A stretch of DNA of 64,000 nt from Flavobacteriales bacterium (GCA_947500755.1 CANMTO010000001.1:120793-184792); one strand, 5' to 3'. Numbered from the stretch's first letter, positions 44,491 to 56,477 are shown. Translations and numbers: made by a program. Notes: generated by a model not told the origin, from the letters alone.

Positions 44491-46332
44491 TTATTTTTTC
44501 TTACTATTTTTCTGCATTTCGATGGACTTCCGTTGCATTTCCTCTAAGCGTTCTTGGAATTTGGATTTCTTCTTAGGCGCTCCCTCGGATTTGGCTTGCT
44601 TCGCCAACATTTTAACTTTAAGTTTTTCCTCATCTACGAAAAAGCGCTTGATGGCGATCATCAATAAAATAGAAAACAGGGTTGAAATAAAGTAGTAGTA
44701 ACTTAATCCAGCCGAGTAATCATTGAAAAAGAAAATCATTAGAACCGGAAAAATATACATCATGACCTTCATGTCGGGCATTCCCGGCTGGGTTGGTTGC
44801 TGCATATTACCACTATTTAAATAGGTATATACTAGGGTAGTTGCCGACATCAGTAAGGTGAATAAGCTCATGTGGTCTCCGTATGGCCATAAATTCACTC
44901 CAAAGTCCCAAATGGAATCATAGGACGAAAGATCCTCTGCCCATAGAAAACCTTGCTGACGCAATTCAAAAGCTGCAGGAAAGAAACGGAAAACTGCGAG
45001 TAGAATAGGCATCTGAATAAGCATTGGTACACACCCAGCAAGCGGACTTGCACCGGATTCTTTGTAAAGCGCCATCATTTCGGATTGCTTTTTCATGGCA
45101 TCCGATTGATCTGGGTATTTTTTAGTTAATTCTTCTGTTTGTGGTTTGAGTATCCGCATTTTTACCGAAGAAACGAACATCTTCCACTGGATTGGCATTA
45201 AAATCAACTTAAGAATCAAGGTGAGCAGTAAAATTGCTAAACCTGCGCCTATACCGTTTCCAACTAGGAGGTTAAAAATGGGTTGAACAGCATAGAGATT
45301 AATCCACCGGAAAAGACCCCACCCGTAATTTAAAATATCGTCATATCCCTCCCCGTAACTGTTCATGAGGTTGTAGTCGTTGGGTCCGAAATACCATGTA
45401 AATGTGGCTTTGTTTTGCTCGAAATTAGGGGCAAGTACTGTAGTCATCGCCTTGATGTTGGTGAACTCACGCTTGTTTCCCTCACCAAAATTCTTAATAT
45501 TAAACCGTCCGTCTTCTTTTCTGAATCCCTTGTCGGGGTGAAGAATTGCCGAAAAGTAACTTTGTTTAAAGGCAACCCATTCGATGTCATCGGTTGTTTC
45601 TGAAAAATCATCCGAAGTTTCACTCAAATAATCTAAGCCATCGTTTTTTTGTTCAAAGCAAATCGTTGTGATTCTGCGCTGTTCTTTCAATTTTCGTTCA
45701 GTTCTTCGGAAGTTCATGGCCCATTTCAAGCGTACCTTATCCATTTCCAGCGGGGTGAAGCCTTCTAGCTTTAAGTCGTACGACAGGCGATAATCATCTT
45801 TAATGGAGTAAGTTACTTCTATACGTTTTTTGCCAAGGGTGTATGAGAACTCAACTCCATCATCTTTTGGATTTTCGTTAAGCTCAAAAATTAGAGATTT
45901 CGTACTCAGAACTCCCGGGATCACGATGAAATTTTGTGCATCTTCCGCTTTAAATAAACAAAGCGACTCAGATTTCTTTTGAGTAAAATTATCGTAAGAT
46001 GTGAATTTCTTGAGATAAACTGCCTCTACATTTGCGCCTTCAGAATTCAATACTACGGTTAGGTGTTCATTCTCCAAATTTACTTGCTTGGCTTTGGCAT
46101 CTTGTTTTTTGGTAAGAACTTGCTTGGGTTGGTTTTGTTGATTAAGCTCCGGATTGCTTGGTCCCTTTTTAGCAATTTTGTTGGCGGACTTTGTTTTTTC
46201 TTGAGTTTTCTCTTTAAGGATTTGTTCCTTCTTTGCTTTTGCAATATCTTCTTTACTCGGTTGATTAATCACCGTAAATAACGTTAACAGGAGGCCTATG
46301 AGAATTAACCCGATTGTTGTATTTCTATCCAT
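44491..46332 (-). CDS. yidC: Membrane protein insertase YidC
   Basis: The protein has 613 residues from MDRNTTIG (a second ATG lies one codon upstream at 46335). TM1 is [17 protein letters not shown] lysine-rich stretch and a large periplasmic beta-domain (about 75-350) follow. The insertase core has [20 protein letters not shown] and [20 protein letters not shown], the [20 protein letters not shown] hairpin, and three further TM helices. The C-terminus is lysine-rich, as in ribosome-binding YidC proteins. It inserts inner membrane proteins. Operon with pyrG (4-nt spacing). Confidence 0.95.
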   Translation of the reverse strand: MDRNTTIGLILIGLLLTLFTVINQPSKEDIAKAKKEQILKEKTQEKTKSANKIAKKGPSNPELNQQNQPKQVLTKKQDAKAKQVNLENEHLTVVLNSEGANVEAVYLKKFTSYDNFTQKKSESLCLFKAEDAQNFIVIPGVLSTKSLIFELNENPKDDGVEFSYTLGKKRIEVTYSIKDDYRLSYDLKLEGFTPLEMDKVRLKWAMNFRRTERKLKEQRRITTICFEQKNDGLDYLSETSDDFSETTDDIEWVAFKQSYFSAILHPDKGFRKEDGRFNIKNFGEGNKREFTNIKAMTTVLAPNFEQNKATFTWYFGPNDYNLMNSYGEGYDDILNYGWGLFRWINLYAVQPIFNLLVGNGIGAGLAILLLTLILKLILMPIQWKMFVSSVKMRILKPQTEELTKKYPDQSDAMKKQSEMMALYKESGASPLAGCVPMLIQMPILLAVFRFFPAAFELRQQGFLWAEDLSSYDSIWDFGVNLWPYGDHMSLFTLLMSATTLVYTYLNSGNMQQPTQPGMPDMKVMMYIFPVLMIFFFNDYSAGLSYYYFISTLFSILLMIAIKRFFVDEEKLKVKMLAKQAKSEGAPKKKSKFQERLEEMQRKSIEMQKNSKKK

Positions 46333-46336
46333 CATA

Positions 46337-48010
<1,674 letters not shown>

Positions 48011-48604
48011 CTATTGATGGGTTTTCCACGTCTTATACACCATTTTATGCGAAGGTCGATTGTCCTCTACAGCGGGCAAGGGGGCAACCGGTAGGAGGGA
48101 GGCATGACACAGCGCAGGTAGAGATTGATACAAGGCCGTTCCTTCGGTCTTCCATGCGATCATGTCTGCAGAGATTTCTTTTATGATTCTTCCTGGATTC
48201 CCGGCATATAAATGATTGTCGGGAATTATTTCTTCGGCTTTAACAAAACTCAAGGCACCAACGATGGAGTTTTTACCTACGATTGCACCGTCCATGACTA
48301 CCGCATTCATTCCTACAAGACAGTTGGATTTCAACGTAGCTCCATGAACCACCGCGCCATGACCGATGTGAGCTCCCGATTCGAAGGTGATGTCTTTTCC
48401 AGGGAACATATGAACCACACAGTTTTCTTGAACGTTACAGCCGTCTTCAATGATAATCCGACCCCAATCTCCACGAATTACCGCACCAGGACCTACGTAA
48501 CAGTCTTTACCAATGATTACATCTCCAATAACAGAAGCAGTATCATGGATGTAACTGGAGGGATCAACCACGGGAATAAAACCCTCAAAAGAATAAGTAG
48601 CCAT
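48011..48604 (-). CDS. Gamma-carbonic anhydrase / PaaY-like hexapeptide protein
   Basis: The 197-residue protein is a left-handed beta-helix: YIHDTASVIGDVIIGKDCYV, GPGAVIRGDWGRIIIEDGCN, VQENCVVHMFPGKDITFESG, and AHIGHGAVVHGATLKSNCLV. The zinc-ligand histidines of the gamma class (H in VVHMF, and H, H in AHIGHG) are visible. The C-terminal helix (about 150-197) resembles PaaY. It may be a carbonic anhydrase or thioesterase/acyltransferase-like enzyme; the substrate is open. It is divergent from the T9SS esterase, with two good -7 elements upstream. Confidence 0.87.
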   Translation of the reverse strand: MATYSFEGFIPVVDPSSYIHDTASVIGDVIIGKDCYVGPGAVIRGDWGRIIIEDGCNVQENCVVHMFPGKDITFESGAHIGHGAVVHGATLKSNCLVGMNAVVMDGAIVGKNSIVGALSFVKAEEIIPDNHLYAGNPGRIIKEISADMIAWKTEGTALYQSLPALCHASLLPVAPLPAVEDNRPSHKMVYKTWKTHQ

Positions 48605-48630
48605 GTGTTTGTTTGTGTAAATGTTTAATT

Positions 48631-48654
48631 CAAATTTACCGTTTTACAAAATTA
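48631..48654 (-). promoter_or_regulatory. Two candidate -7 promoter elements of the gamma-carbonic anhydrase-like gene
   Basis: TAAATTTG (48631-48638) and TAATTTTG (48647-48654), both on the minus strand and both perfect TAnnTTTG matches, lie 26 and 42 nt before the ATG. Only one may be used. Confidence 0.45.
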
Positions 48655-48678
48655 CAATTCTGCGAATTAAAACTTGCT

Positions 48679-48686
48679 TATCTTTG
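48679..48686 (+). promoter_or_regulatory. Candidate -7 promoter element of the T9SS esterase gene
   Basis: TATCTTTG is a perfect TAnnTTTG match, 63 nt before the ATG at 48750. Confidence 0.5.
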
Positions 48687-48749
48687 ACAATAAAGAAAAA
48701 TTGAATAATAAAGATTGCAACAATTAGTCTTCATCTAATTTCCCTACCC

Positions 48750-49892
48750 ATGAAAAACGCACTACACTTATTTCTTTTATTGGTTTCGCTTAATGAATAT
48801 ACGTATTCCCAACAAACCATTAATGGTACCATAACGCACAATGGAATGATGCGTTCATACATTTTGTATGTTCCGGCAATCTATTCTGCAAGCACGGCAG
48901 TTCCGTTGCTATTTAATTTTCATGGGTATACCAGTAATGCCACTCAACAACTTATTTACGGTGATTTTAGACCAATAGCCGATACCGCGAACATGATCAT
49001 CGTTCATCCGCAGGGCACCTTAGATGTTAATGGAAATACACACTTTAACGTTGGATGGGGCGGGAGCGCAGCAGATGATGTGGGTTTTACGGAAGCGTTA
49101 ATGGATTCGATCTCCTCAAGTTACTCCATAGATCAAGCGCGAATATATTCCGTAGGTATGTCTAACGGTGGCTTTATGAGTCTTTACTTGGCTTGTACAC
49201 TTAGTGAGAGAATAGCTGCAATAGGGTCGATTACTGGGTCAATGACTCCTGCCATGATTAATGCCTGTAACTCGACACATAGCATGCCTGTAATTCAAAT
49301 ACACGGTACAAACGATGCAACGGTACCCTACGTTGGCATAGCAGGTTTTGCAGCTTCTGTGGAAAATGTTTTGGATTATTGGGTTTCATTGAACAATTGC
49401 AATCCGTTACCCATATTCGAAAATGTACCCAACATAAATGTAAACGACGGAAGTACCGTTGAGAAATATACTTACGAAAATGGTGATAACTGCAGCGAGG
49501 TGGTTCACTATAAAGTGATTGATGGAGGGCATACGTGGCCAGGAAGTTCGATTGTGCTTACAGGAACTAACTTGGATTTCAAGGCAACAAAAGAAATTTG
49601 GAACTTCCTTAGAAATTATAGCCTTTCTGGATTAAGCGGTTGTAATGGCGTTAGTATTCCGGAAGAAGTACACACGCCAAGGGTAATCGTAAGTCCGAAT
49701 CCATGCAGCGAAGTAATATCCATTTCATCGAATCACGTGGCAACACCGTATCAGCTTTTTTCATCCTTAGGAACCTTAGTGCGTTCAGGAACTGCGGTAC
49801 ATGGGTTGACGACTATAGATATCAACTCACTATCACCGAACATTTATCTCCTGCAAGTGGGAGACGCGATGGTTAAGGTAATAAAGGAGTAA
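48750..49892 (+). CDS. Secreted PHB-depolymerase/feruloyl-type esterase with T9SS tail
   Basis: The 380-residue protein has a signal peptide (ends near YTYSQ, residue 21). The alpha/beta-hydrolase fold has the oxyanion loop LFNFHGYTSN, nucleophile elbow VGMSNGGFMS (Ser138), VIQIHGTNDATVPY, and the catalytic His in VIDGGHTWPG. Residues about 310-380 (VSPNPCSEVISIS ... MVKVIKE) are a T9SS sorting tail. It should be exported to the surface or medium and cleave ester bonds in polyesters or plant-wall material; the substrate is not known. Confidence 0.9.
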   Translation: MKNALHLFLLLVSLNEYTYSQQTINGTITHNGMMRSYILYVPAIYSASTAVPLLFNFHGYTSNATQQLIYGDFRPIADTANMIIVHPQGTLDVNGNTHFNVGWGGSAADDVGFTEALMDSISSSYSIDQARIYSVGMSNGGFMSLYLACTLSERIAAIGSITGSMTPAMINACNSTHSMPVIQIHGTNDATVPYVGIAGFAASVENVLDYWVSLNNCNPLPIFENVPNINVNDGSTVEKYTYENGDNCSEVVHYKVIDGGHTWPGSSIVLTGTNLDFKATKEIWNFLRNYSLSGLSGCNGVSIPEEVHTPRVIVSPNPCSEVISISSNHVATPYQLFSSLGTLVRSGTAVHGLTTIDINSLSPNIYLLQVGDAMVKVIKE

Positions 49893-50004
49893 ACGCTAAT
49901 ACTAAAAGATTCCAATAGAAGTAGCGATTATGGATGTGTACAGGCTCTACTATTCTATTTAACATAATATTAATTATAGTACAATGTGGCGTTTAAATAA
50001 AAAC

Positions 50005-50012
50005 TAATTTTG
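50005..50012 (+). promoter_or_regulatory. Candidate -7 promoter element of the mutS2-crp operon
   Basis: TAATTTTG is a perfect TAnnTTTG match, ending 4 nt before the ATG at 50017. Confidence 0.55.
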
Positions 50013-50016
50013 TGCC

Positions 50017-52110
50017 ATGCAGAAAGCCCTTGCATTTACGGATCATCAAACGTTAAAAGAATTGCAGTTCACTGACGTTCTCACTCACCTTAGTGAATTT
50101 GCCGTTTCTAATTCAGCCGTAGACCAACTCATCAAGCTAAGTCCAAGCAATCGATTTAAATCACTCATCCATCAGTTAACACAAACGAAAGAGCGTCTAG
50201 ATATTCTTCTCCAAAAAAGAACGTTTCCAGCGTTGGAGTTTGATGAACTTCTCGTTGAACTTAAATTCTTAGGCATTGAAGATGCCGTACTTAGCCTAGA
50301 AGGGTTCATTCGAATTCATGATGCCAGCAACTTGGTGAATACCTATCTTAAATTCTTCGAGCATGCTGCCTCGTTTTCCACCTTGGAGCAGGTCTTTCAA
50401 GACTGTTACCATACGGATGAATTAGTAGATCGAATCACCAAAATCATCGACGTTAAACAAACCAAAAATATTAAGGATGACGCGACCCCGGAATTAGCAA
50501 AAATTCGTCAAGAAATCAAGATTATTCGACAAAAAATTAATCGAAATTTCGAACGTGAAATGCGTAAACTGGTAAAGGATGGTCTACTCGGAGAAACGTG
50601 CGAGTCTTTTATTGATAACCGACGGGTATTAACGGTGCAATCAGGCTTTAAACGCAGGGTTCCTGGCACCATTTTAGGGGCGAGTAAAACCGGAAGCCTT
50701 ACGTACATCGAACCTAAAGTAAATCAAGAACTTAACCACGAATTATCCTGTCTGTTCGACGATGAAAAAAGAGAGATTTATCGCATTTTAAAAGCACTCA
50801 CGGCGCAATTCAGGATTCACTTACCCTTGATTCAAGCGTATCAAACGGCATTGGTTAGTTTTGATGTGATTAACGCTAAAGCGCGACTGGCATTTCAGAT
50901 GGAAGCTACACTTCCCGCACTCGCCAAGGAAAAAGCAATGCATTGGTCTTGTGCTTATCACCCGATCTTGCGACAAAATAATCAAGCCCAAGGAAAGACA
51001 ACCATACCGCAAGAATTTTCTTTAGATCAAACGCACCGCATGCTCGTGATTTCTGGCCCAAATGCCGGGGGAAAAAGCCTTACCATGAAAACCTTCGGTT
51101 TGTTACAATGCATGTTACAAGCTGGCTTACTCATCCCCGTTCATCCAGACTCGAAGGCTTGCTTTTTCGAACAATTATATTCAGATATTGGCGATAATCA
51201 ATCCATTGAAAATGAATTAAGTACCTATTCTTACCGCCTTCAACGAATGAAGTTCTTTTTGGAGCAAAGCAATCCAAATACCTTTCTGCTTTTAGACGAG
51301 TTTGGGACGGGGTCTGACCCGGAATTAGGGGGCGCCTTGGCGGAGATTTTCTTTGAGCGACTTTACGACAAAGGTTGTTTTGCGATTATTACCACTCATT
51401 ATGCCGCAATAAAGTTCAAGGCGAGTGAATTGGCTCAAGCGGTTAATGGTGCTATGAAATTCGATATTAAATCCTTAAAACCTTTATATCAATTGGAATT
51501 AGGGATGCCTGGTAGCTCCTTCACCTTTGAAGTGGCTAGCATCAACGGAATCCCAGCTGATATACTTAAAGCGGCTAAACAACGGCTCTCGGTGGAAACT
51601 AAACGCTTTAATGAATTGTTATCCACCCTACAACAAGAAAAGCGCTACCTGCAAAAAATGATTCAAGAGCATAAAAATGCGCAGGATGCCATGGCGGAAG
51701 AATTGCTCAAAGTTCGTGAACAAGCGGATTTCTATGCGCGTAAAACCCGAGTACTCGGAACTCAATCCGATGAACAAGCTAAATGGATTCAACTGGGACA
51801 GCGCATGGAAAAATACCTCAATCGCTTTAACCCAAGTCCGCGTAAGCGCAAGGAAAATGAAGCATTGATGGAAGAAATTCGAGCATTCTTTTTGAAATCT
51901 ACGGTTAAACCAACCGTAAAAAAACCGCTTCCGGTTAATAAAAAACCCGAGAACAGTCCTGAACCCCTTGTTTTTAAGGTTGGAGAAAAAGTACGAATGG
52001 CTGGAACCAAGCAAGTAGGGATCATTGAAGCCATTCAAAAGTCCAAGGCTAACCTGCTCGTGAATAACATGAAAATTTCAGTTCCCCTTGACAAGCTCCT
52101 GCCCTTTTAA
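50017..52110 (+). CDS. mutS2: MutS2-type ATPase without Smr domain
   Basis: The 697-residue protein has the MutS2 clamp/core and Walker A SGPNAGGKSLTMKTFGLLQC, the SIENELSTYSYRLQRMKFFL motif, Walker B FLLLDEFGTGSDPELGGALA, and TTHYAAIKFKA. A coiled coil follows (about 515-600), then a lysine-rich linker and a KOW-like end (KVGEKVRMAGTKQVGIIEAI). The C-terminal Smr nuclease domain of classical MutS2 (about 80 residues) is missing, as in other Bacteroidota. It may control recombination or ribosome rescue. pabB begins 3 nt later. Confidence 0.92.
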   Translation: MQKALAFTDHQTLKELQFTDVLTHLSEFAVSNSAVDQLIKLSPSNRFKSLIHQLTQTKERLDILLQKRTFPALEFDELLVELKFLGIEDAVLSLEGFIRIHDASNLVNTYLKFFEHAASFSTLEQVFQDCYHTDELVDRITKIIDVKQTKNIKDDATPELAKIRQEIKIIRQKINRNFEREMRKLVKDGLLGETCESFIDNRRVLTVQSGFKRRVPGTILGASKTGSLTYIEPKVNQELNHELSCLFDDEKREIYRILKALTAQFRIHLPLIQAYQTALVSFDVINAKARLAFQMEATLPALAKEKAMHWSCAYHPILRQNNQAQGKTTIPQEFSLDQTHRMLVISGPNAGGKSLTMKTFGLLQCMLQAGLLIPVHPDSKACFFEQLYSDIGDNQSIENELSTYSYRLQRMKFFLEQSNPNTFLLLDEFGTGSDPELGGALAEIFFERLYDKGCFAIITTHYAAIKFKASELAQAVNGAMKFDIKSLKPLYQLELGMPGSSFTFEVASINGIPADILKAAKQRLSVETKRFNELLSTLQQEKRYLQKMIQEHKNAQDAMAEELLKVREQADFYARKTRVLGTQSDEQAKWIQLGQRMEKYLNRFNPSPRKRKENEALMEEIRAFFLKSTVKPTVKKPLPVNKKPENSPEPLVFKVGEKVRMAGTKQVGIIEAIQKSKANLLVNNMKISVPLDKLLPF

Positions 52111-52113
52111 CCT

Positions 52114-53301
52114 ATGATTCATTCAATCCCCACGTGCTATTTAAATTCTAACGACGGAACGTCGTTGCTTGGTATTGGTGAAGGACCCGCCTTTACCCTA
52201 TATTGCCAAACACAACTCCCTGCCTTAGATGCGTTTCTTTCGGAACATCAAGATACCTATATTTTCGGATACCTTTCATACGAAATTAAGCAGCATGTGG
52301 ATCAAGCGCCCATCAAGGATAATCTGCGCCTACCCCTCTCCTATTTTTGGGTTCCTGCAGTAGTAGCTGAAATTAAACAGGAAGAAATCATCCTTGTTCA
52401 AGGGAATGATATTACCTTGGTTCATGAATTCATCGAAACCTTAACACATAGTGCAGCAGCTGATTTAGCACCATTCTGCGCGCGCACACCCAAGGAGAAA
52501 TACCTTCATCAGGTGAACGAAATCAAACGACTTATTCAGCGAGGAGATCTGTATGAAACAAATTATTGTCAAGAGTATTACCTAGAGAACTTAAAACTTT
52601 ACTCGCCTCACGGCTTATACAACCTAGTGAATCAGCGAACGGAAGCTCCGTTTTCTGGATTATTTATTGCAAATAATCTTTGGCTTGCATGCGGCAGTCC
52701 GGAGCGATATATGCAAAAAGATGGGAACATCTTAAAGTCACAACCCATTAAAGGCACGGCCCCTAGAATGAACGACGGCCTCGCTGACGAAGCGGCAAAG
52801 CAAGGCTTAATACATTCAAAGAAAGAACGTGCTGAAAATGTAATGATTGTTGATTTGGTGCGCAATGATCTTTCAAAGATTGCGGAAACCGGCAGCGTCA
52901 AAGTCGATGAGCTATTTGGCTTGTATACGTTTAAAACCGTACATCAAATGATTTCTACCGTTTCCTGTACGCTGAAACCAAGCACTAAATTTTCGGATAT
53001 TCTTCGTGCTACGTTCCCGATGGGTTCCATGACAGGGGCTCCCAAGCAAAATGCAGTGAGGTTTATGGACCAATTTGAGGATGCTAACCGCGAAATTTAT
53101 TCTGGAAGTCTTGGTTATTTTAAACCGGGTGGGGATTTTGACTTTAACGTGGTGATTCGATCGCTAGCCTACTACCCTAGTGAAAACTATTTAAGTTGTA
53201 GTGTTGGAGGAGCAATTACCATAGGCGCAGACCCTCAACAAGAGTATGAGGAATGCCTCTTAAAAATCGGGCGATTGATTGACGTTAAATCAGATGAATA
53301 A
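52114..53301 (+). CDS. pabB: Chorismate-binding protein, aminodeoxychorismate synthase component I
   Basis: The 395-residue protein carries the chorismate-binding fold: KSQPIKGTAPR, VMIVDLVRNDLSKIAE, ATFPMGSMTGAPKQNAVRFM, REIYSGSLGYF and VVIRSLAY. The short N-terminal part without a tryptophan-feedback motif favours PabB (folate) over TrpE. It makes 4-amino-4-deoxychorismate with a PabA-type partner not in the window. It overlaps tilS by 8 nt. Confidence 0.9.
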   Translation: MIHSIPTCYLNSNDGTSLLGIGEGPAFTLYCQTQLPALDAFLSEHQDTYIFGYLSYEIKQHVDQAPIKDNLRLPLSYFWVPAVVAEIKQEEIILVQGNDITLVHEFIETLTHSAAADLAPFCARTPKEKYLHQVNEIKRLIQRGDLYETNYCQEYYLENLKLYSPHGLYNLVNQRTEAPFSGLFIANNLWLACGSPERYMQKDGNILKSQPIKGTAPRMNDGLADEAAKQGLIHSKKERAENVMIVDLVRNDLSKIAETGSVKVDELFGLYTFKTVHQMISTVSCTLKPSTKFSDILRATFPMGSMTGAPKQNAVRFMDQFEDANREIYSGSLGYFKPGGDFDFNVVIRSLAYYPSENYLSCSVGGAITIGADPQQEYEECLLKIGRLIDVKSDE

Positions 53302-54547
53302 GGTACACGAAATCATATCGAAGTTTCCTGCATCTCACTACATCCTTGCATGTAGCGCAGGCGTAGACTCCATGGTATTGTTTCACTTCTTTTTGGCGTA
53401 TAAACTGCCTTTTTCTGTGGCACATGTGAACTATCAATTACGCGGAGAGGATAGTGAAGCCGATGCACAATGGATTCGGGATTTATGTCTGCTTCATCAA
53501 ATTACATGTTATGAGCGAACTCATGATTTAGGGAATCAATTAACGCTTGAAGGTGGGAATTTACAACAAGAGGCCAGAACAATACGCTACCAGTTTTTTA
53601 AGGAATTAGTTGGTCAATCTTCGGATGTTTTAATTGTTACTGCCCACCATCAAGACGATCAAATTGAGACTTTTTTCTTGCATTTATTCAGAAACAGTGG
53701 CTTGTCTGGGTTAGCCGGAATGCATGAACTGCGCGAAGGGATTTTACGTCCGTTCTTGCATATTTCCAAGTCGGAAATCATCGATTACACGCAGGTGCAT
53801 GGGATTAGTTGGCGAGAAGATAAAAGCAACGCGGATTTCAAATACCAACGGAATGCGATCCGCTTGGATGTGATTCCAAGGTTGGAGAAGCTCAATCCTT
53901 CCATAAAAGCGCAGGTGCTCATCGTGCAAAACGCATGTTATCATAGCTATCTTGATGTTTTTGAAAACGCAAAAGCACGTGCTATGCAATGGAAAACTCA
54001 ACGATTTATTCCGATTATGGAGTTAGCAGAAGACTTGGCTTTACTCACTGAGACCTTTAAATTGCTAGAAATCGAGCCTCGGCACATAACATCAATCTTA
54101 CAACTTGCGGGTGCGGATAACAATAAACGCGTCAACTTACAGCATAATGCCATGGGTTATCAAGCGCTAATAAAATACACGGACAAGCTGTATTTAATTG
54201 ATCATACACCGTGTATTGATTTTTCTTTTACCGTTGAATCCGTAGAAACCTTACCCGCTCAGTTTACCACCTTAACGTTTTATCTAGACCCAAATCATGT
54301 AAAGGCTGAACTGAGGTTGATGCGTGGAAAATTAAGGGACTCCTTTGTGCCAGTGGGAATGAATAGCGCTAAGACAGTAAATGCCATGCTGAAAGACAAG
54401 GGAATTCCCGCTTTTCAACGCGTTGACTGGCCGGTTCTCTGTATTGACAATCAGTTGATTGGTATTCCAGGCGTGAGTTTGAATCGCGCATTTACCCCGA
54501 ACCCTTCACTTCCCTCCTATTTAAAAGTTACCTTTGAGGCATGTTAA
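53294..54547 (+). CDS. tilS: tRNA(Ile)-lysidine synthase
   Basis: The 417-residue protein has an N-terminal PP-loop ATPase domain: CSAGVDSMVLFHFF, VNYQLRGEDSEADAQW, TAHHQDDQIETFFLHLFR, SGLSGLAGM and LHISKSEIIDY. The PP-loop reads SAGVDS where SGGxDS is usual. The C-terminal domain (about 330-417) is the TilS substrate-binding region. It makes lysidine at C34 of tRNA-Ile(CAU). I chose ATG 53294 over TTG 53279. It overlaps both neighbours. Confidence 0.93.
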   Translation: MNKVHEIISKFPASHYILACSAGVDSMVLFHFFLAYKLPFSVAHVNYQLRGEDSEADAQWIRDLCLLHQITCYERTHDLGNQLTLEGGNLQQEARTIRYQFFKELVGQSSDVLIVTAHHQDDQIETFFLHLFRNSGLSGLAGMHELREGILRPFLHISKSEIIDYTQVHGISWREDKSNADFKYQRNAIRLDVIPRLEKLNPSIKAQVLIVQNACYHSYLDVFENAKARAMQWKTQRFIPIMELAEDLALLTETFKLLEIEPRHITSILQLAGADNNKRVNLQHNAMGYQALIKYTDKLYLIDHTPCIDFSFTVESVETLPAQFTTLTFYLDPNHVKAELRLMRGKLRDSFVPVGMNSAKTVNAMLKDKGIPAFQRVDWPVLCIDNQLIGIPGVSLNRAFTPNPSLPSYLKVTFEAC

Positions 54548-55866
54548 ATATCCCGCTTCCTGAAGCTTTTATTGATTCCATTCGAGCGAACTCTCCCTTT
54601 GGCGAACAACTAATTCATGCCTTAGACCAACCTTCACCGATTTCGATTCGCATTAATCCGCTCAAATCATCGGCTAAGGATACTTCTGCGATGCGGCCAG
54701 TTTCATGGTGTACAATGGGATACTATTTAGAAGAACGGCCGTCGTTCACCCTAGACCCGAGCTATCACGCCGGTGTTTATTATGCGCAAGAAGCAGCCTC
54801 CATGGTACTTTCCGACTTAATAAAACACCTTGATTTACCGGAAGGGACGCGTGTATTGGATCTTTGTGCAGCCCCCGGTGGAAAAACAAGCGCAATGTTG
54901 GATGCTTTGCCTTCGAATTCCGTGGTACTTGCTAATGAAATTAACCGACACCGCAGTAATATTCTTGCGGAAAATATAGGAAAATGGGGCGTTTATAACA
55001 TCTTGATATCCAATGATTCACCTGAAGCTTTTAGCGACCTTGTAGATTGCTTTGATGTGGTTTTAGTGGATGCACCCTGCTCTGGCGAAGGAATGTTTCG
55101 CAAAGATAAAAATGCACGTTCGGAATGGAAACCCGATTCCCCAGCATTTTGTGCGGCACGTCAAACCGAAATATTAAGTCACGTGGTTCAATCGTTAAAA
55201 CCAGGCGGCTATTTAATATATTCTACCTGTACCTTCAATCAATTGGAAAATGAAGACCAAATCACACACGTGTTGGCCGATGGATCCTTTGAATTGGTTT
55301 CTTGGGATGTACCATCCGCTTGCGTTGCCGGCCGAAATAATCTTGGAGATTATTTTCTCCCGGGAGTCACAGATTCGGAAGGACTCTATATAGCGGTTTT
55401 GCGTAAAAAAGGGACCCTAATCCCATCGGAAGAATACGAGTTGGGACCTGTTTCGAAAGATGCACCCTTCGGCATTATCCATTCAGAAAATCACGTGCTA
55501 ATCGAAGAGCGAACCGGGATGCATTTACTCTGTAAGGGGGCAATATCCTTGCTAAAATCCATCGATAGTCCGCTTAGGATCATTAAAAAAGGTGTTAAAA
55601 TCGCGGAGCAGAGCCCCAAAGGGTGGATTCCGTATCACGAGTTAGCCTTAATCCCATCCGTTAGCAGTAACATTAAGGCTATTGAGTTAAATGAACGCGA
55701 AGCATTGCAGTATTTACGGGGTGAAACATTTCCTGTTCAGGCGCAAGAATCCGGTTTTTACATGGTGACCTACAACCAAATGGGTATAGGGTTTGTTAAG
55801 CACCTCGGAAACCGTTTTAATAATCTATATCCTAAAGAATGGAGAATTCGAATGCAACTCTCGTGA
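54541..55866 (+). CDS. RsmF-like rRNA (cytosine-C5) methyltransferase
   Basis: The 441-residue protein is of the NOL1/NOP2/Sun type: VLDLCAAPGGKTSAMLDALP (SAM binding), VVLVDAPCSGEGMFRK (PCS motif with one catalytic Cys), and LIYSTCTFNQLENEDQI (TC motif with the second Cys). The C-terminal extension (about 290-441) is like that of RsmF and substitutes for a PUA domain. It should methylate one 16S rRNA cytosine. It overlaps tilS by 7 nt and the regulator gene by 28 nt. Confidence 0.9.
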   Translation: MLNIPLPEAFIDSIRANSPFGEQLIHALDQPSPISIRINPLKSSAKDTSAMRPVSWCTMGYYLEERPSFTLDPSYHAGVYYAQEAASMVLSDLIKHLDLPEGTRVLDLCAAPGGKTSAMLDALPSNSVVLANEINRHRSNILAENIGKWGVYNILISNDSPEAFSDLVDCFDVVLVDAPCSGEGMFRKDKNARSEWKPDSPAFCAARQTEILSHVVQSLKPGGYLIYSTCTFNQLENEDQITHVLADGSFELVSWDVPSACVAGRNNLGDYFLPGVTDSEGLYIAVLRKKGTLIPSEEYELGPVSKDAPFGIIHSENHVLIEERTGMHLLCKGAISLLKSIDSPLRIIKKGVKIAEQSPKGWIPYHELALIPSVSSNIKAIELNEREALQYLRGETFPVQAQESGFYMVTYNQMGIGFVKHLGNRFNNLYPKEWRIRMQLS

Positions 55867-56477
55867 CGGAGGAAACAGCTTTTAATGACCTCTTTACTTA
55901 TATTGAACAGCGCGTCACATTAACTGAATCAGATAAGGTGTTTATACGCCACAGATTCACCTTACGCCATTTAGTGCGGAAGTCCTTTTTTTTACGTGAG
56001 GGAGACATTGGATTTGAACAGGCATTCATTATCTCTGGAACTATGCGTGTGTTCTATATCGACGGAAAATCTCAAGAACATGTCTTGTATTTTGGCTTTA
56101 AAGATTGGTGGATTGGAGATTTGGCGAGTTTTGAATTGCGCTCTCCCTCCCAACTTAATGTTCAGGCATTAGAGGACACCTGGGTTCTAGCCTTTACACA
56201 TGACGGAATTGATGAGATTTTTCAACACATCCCGCAAATGGAGCGGTTGTTTCGGATTATGGCACAGCGAACGCTTGCAGTGCTTCAAAAACGTTTGTTT
56301 CTCACTGTTTCTTCTAGCGCCGAGGAACGTTACTTAGCGCTCATTGAACGTCACCCAAACATTGAACAACTGGTTCCTCAACATCAAATTGCATCGTATT
56401 TAGGAATCTTACCTGAATCCTTGAGTCGGATGAAGAAACAACGTATTCAAAAAACGCGTTCACAAAATGCGAAATAA
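55839..56477 (+). CDS. Crp/Fnr family transcriptional regulator
   Basis: The 212-residue protein has a cyclic-nucleotide-binding-like beta-roll (about 40-150: KSFFLREGDIGFEQAFIISG, GFKDWWIGDLASFELRSPSQ) and a C-terminal helix-turn-helix (VPQHQIASYLGILPESLSRM, KKQRI). The pocket does not show the cAMP-contact RxSx motif, so cAMP is probably not the ligand. Its start overlaps the RsmF-like gene by 28 nt. Targets unknown. Confidence 0.88.
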   Translation: MENSNATLVTEETAFNDLFTYIEQRVTLTESDKVFIRHRFTLRHLVRKSFFLREGDIGFEQAFIISGTMRVFYIDGKSQEHVLYFGFKDWWIGDLASFELRSPSQLNVQALEDTWVLAFTHDGIDEIFQHIPQMERLFRIMAQRTLAVLQKRLFLTVSSSAEERYLALIERHPNIEQLVPQHQIASYLGILPESLSRMKKQRIQKTRSQNAK

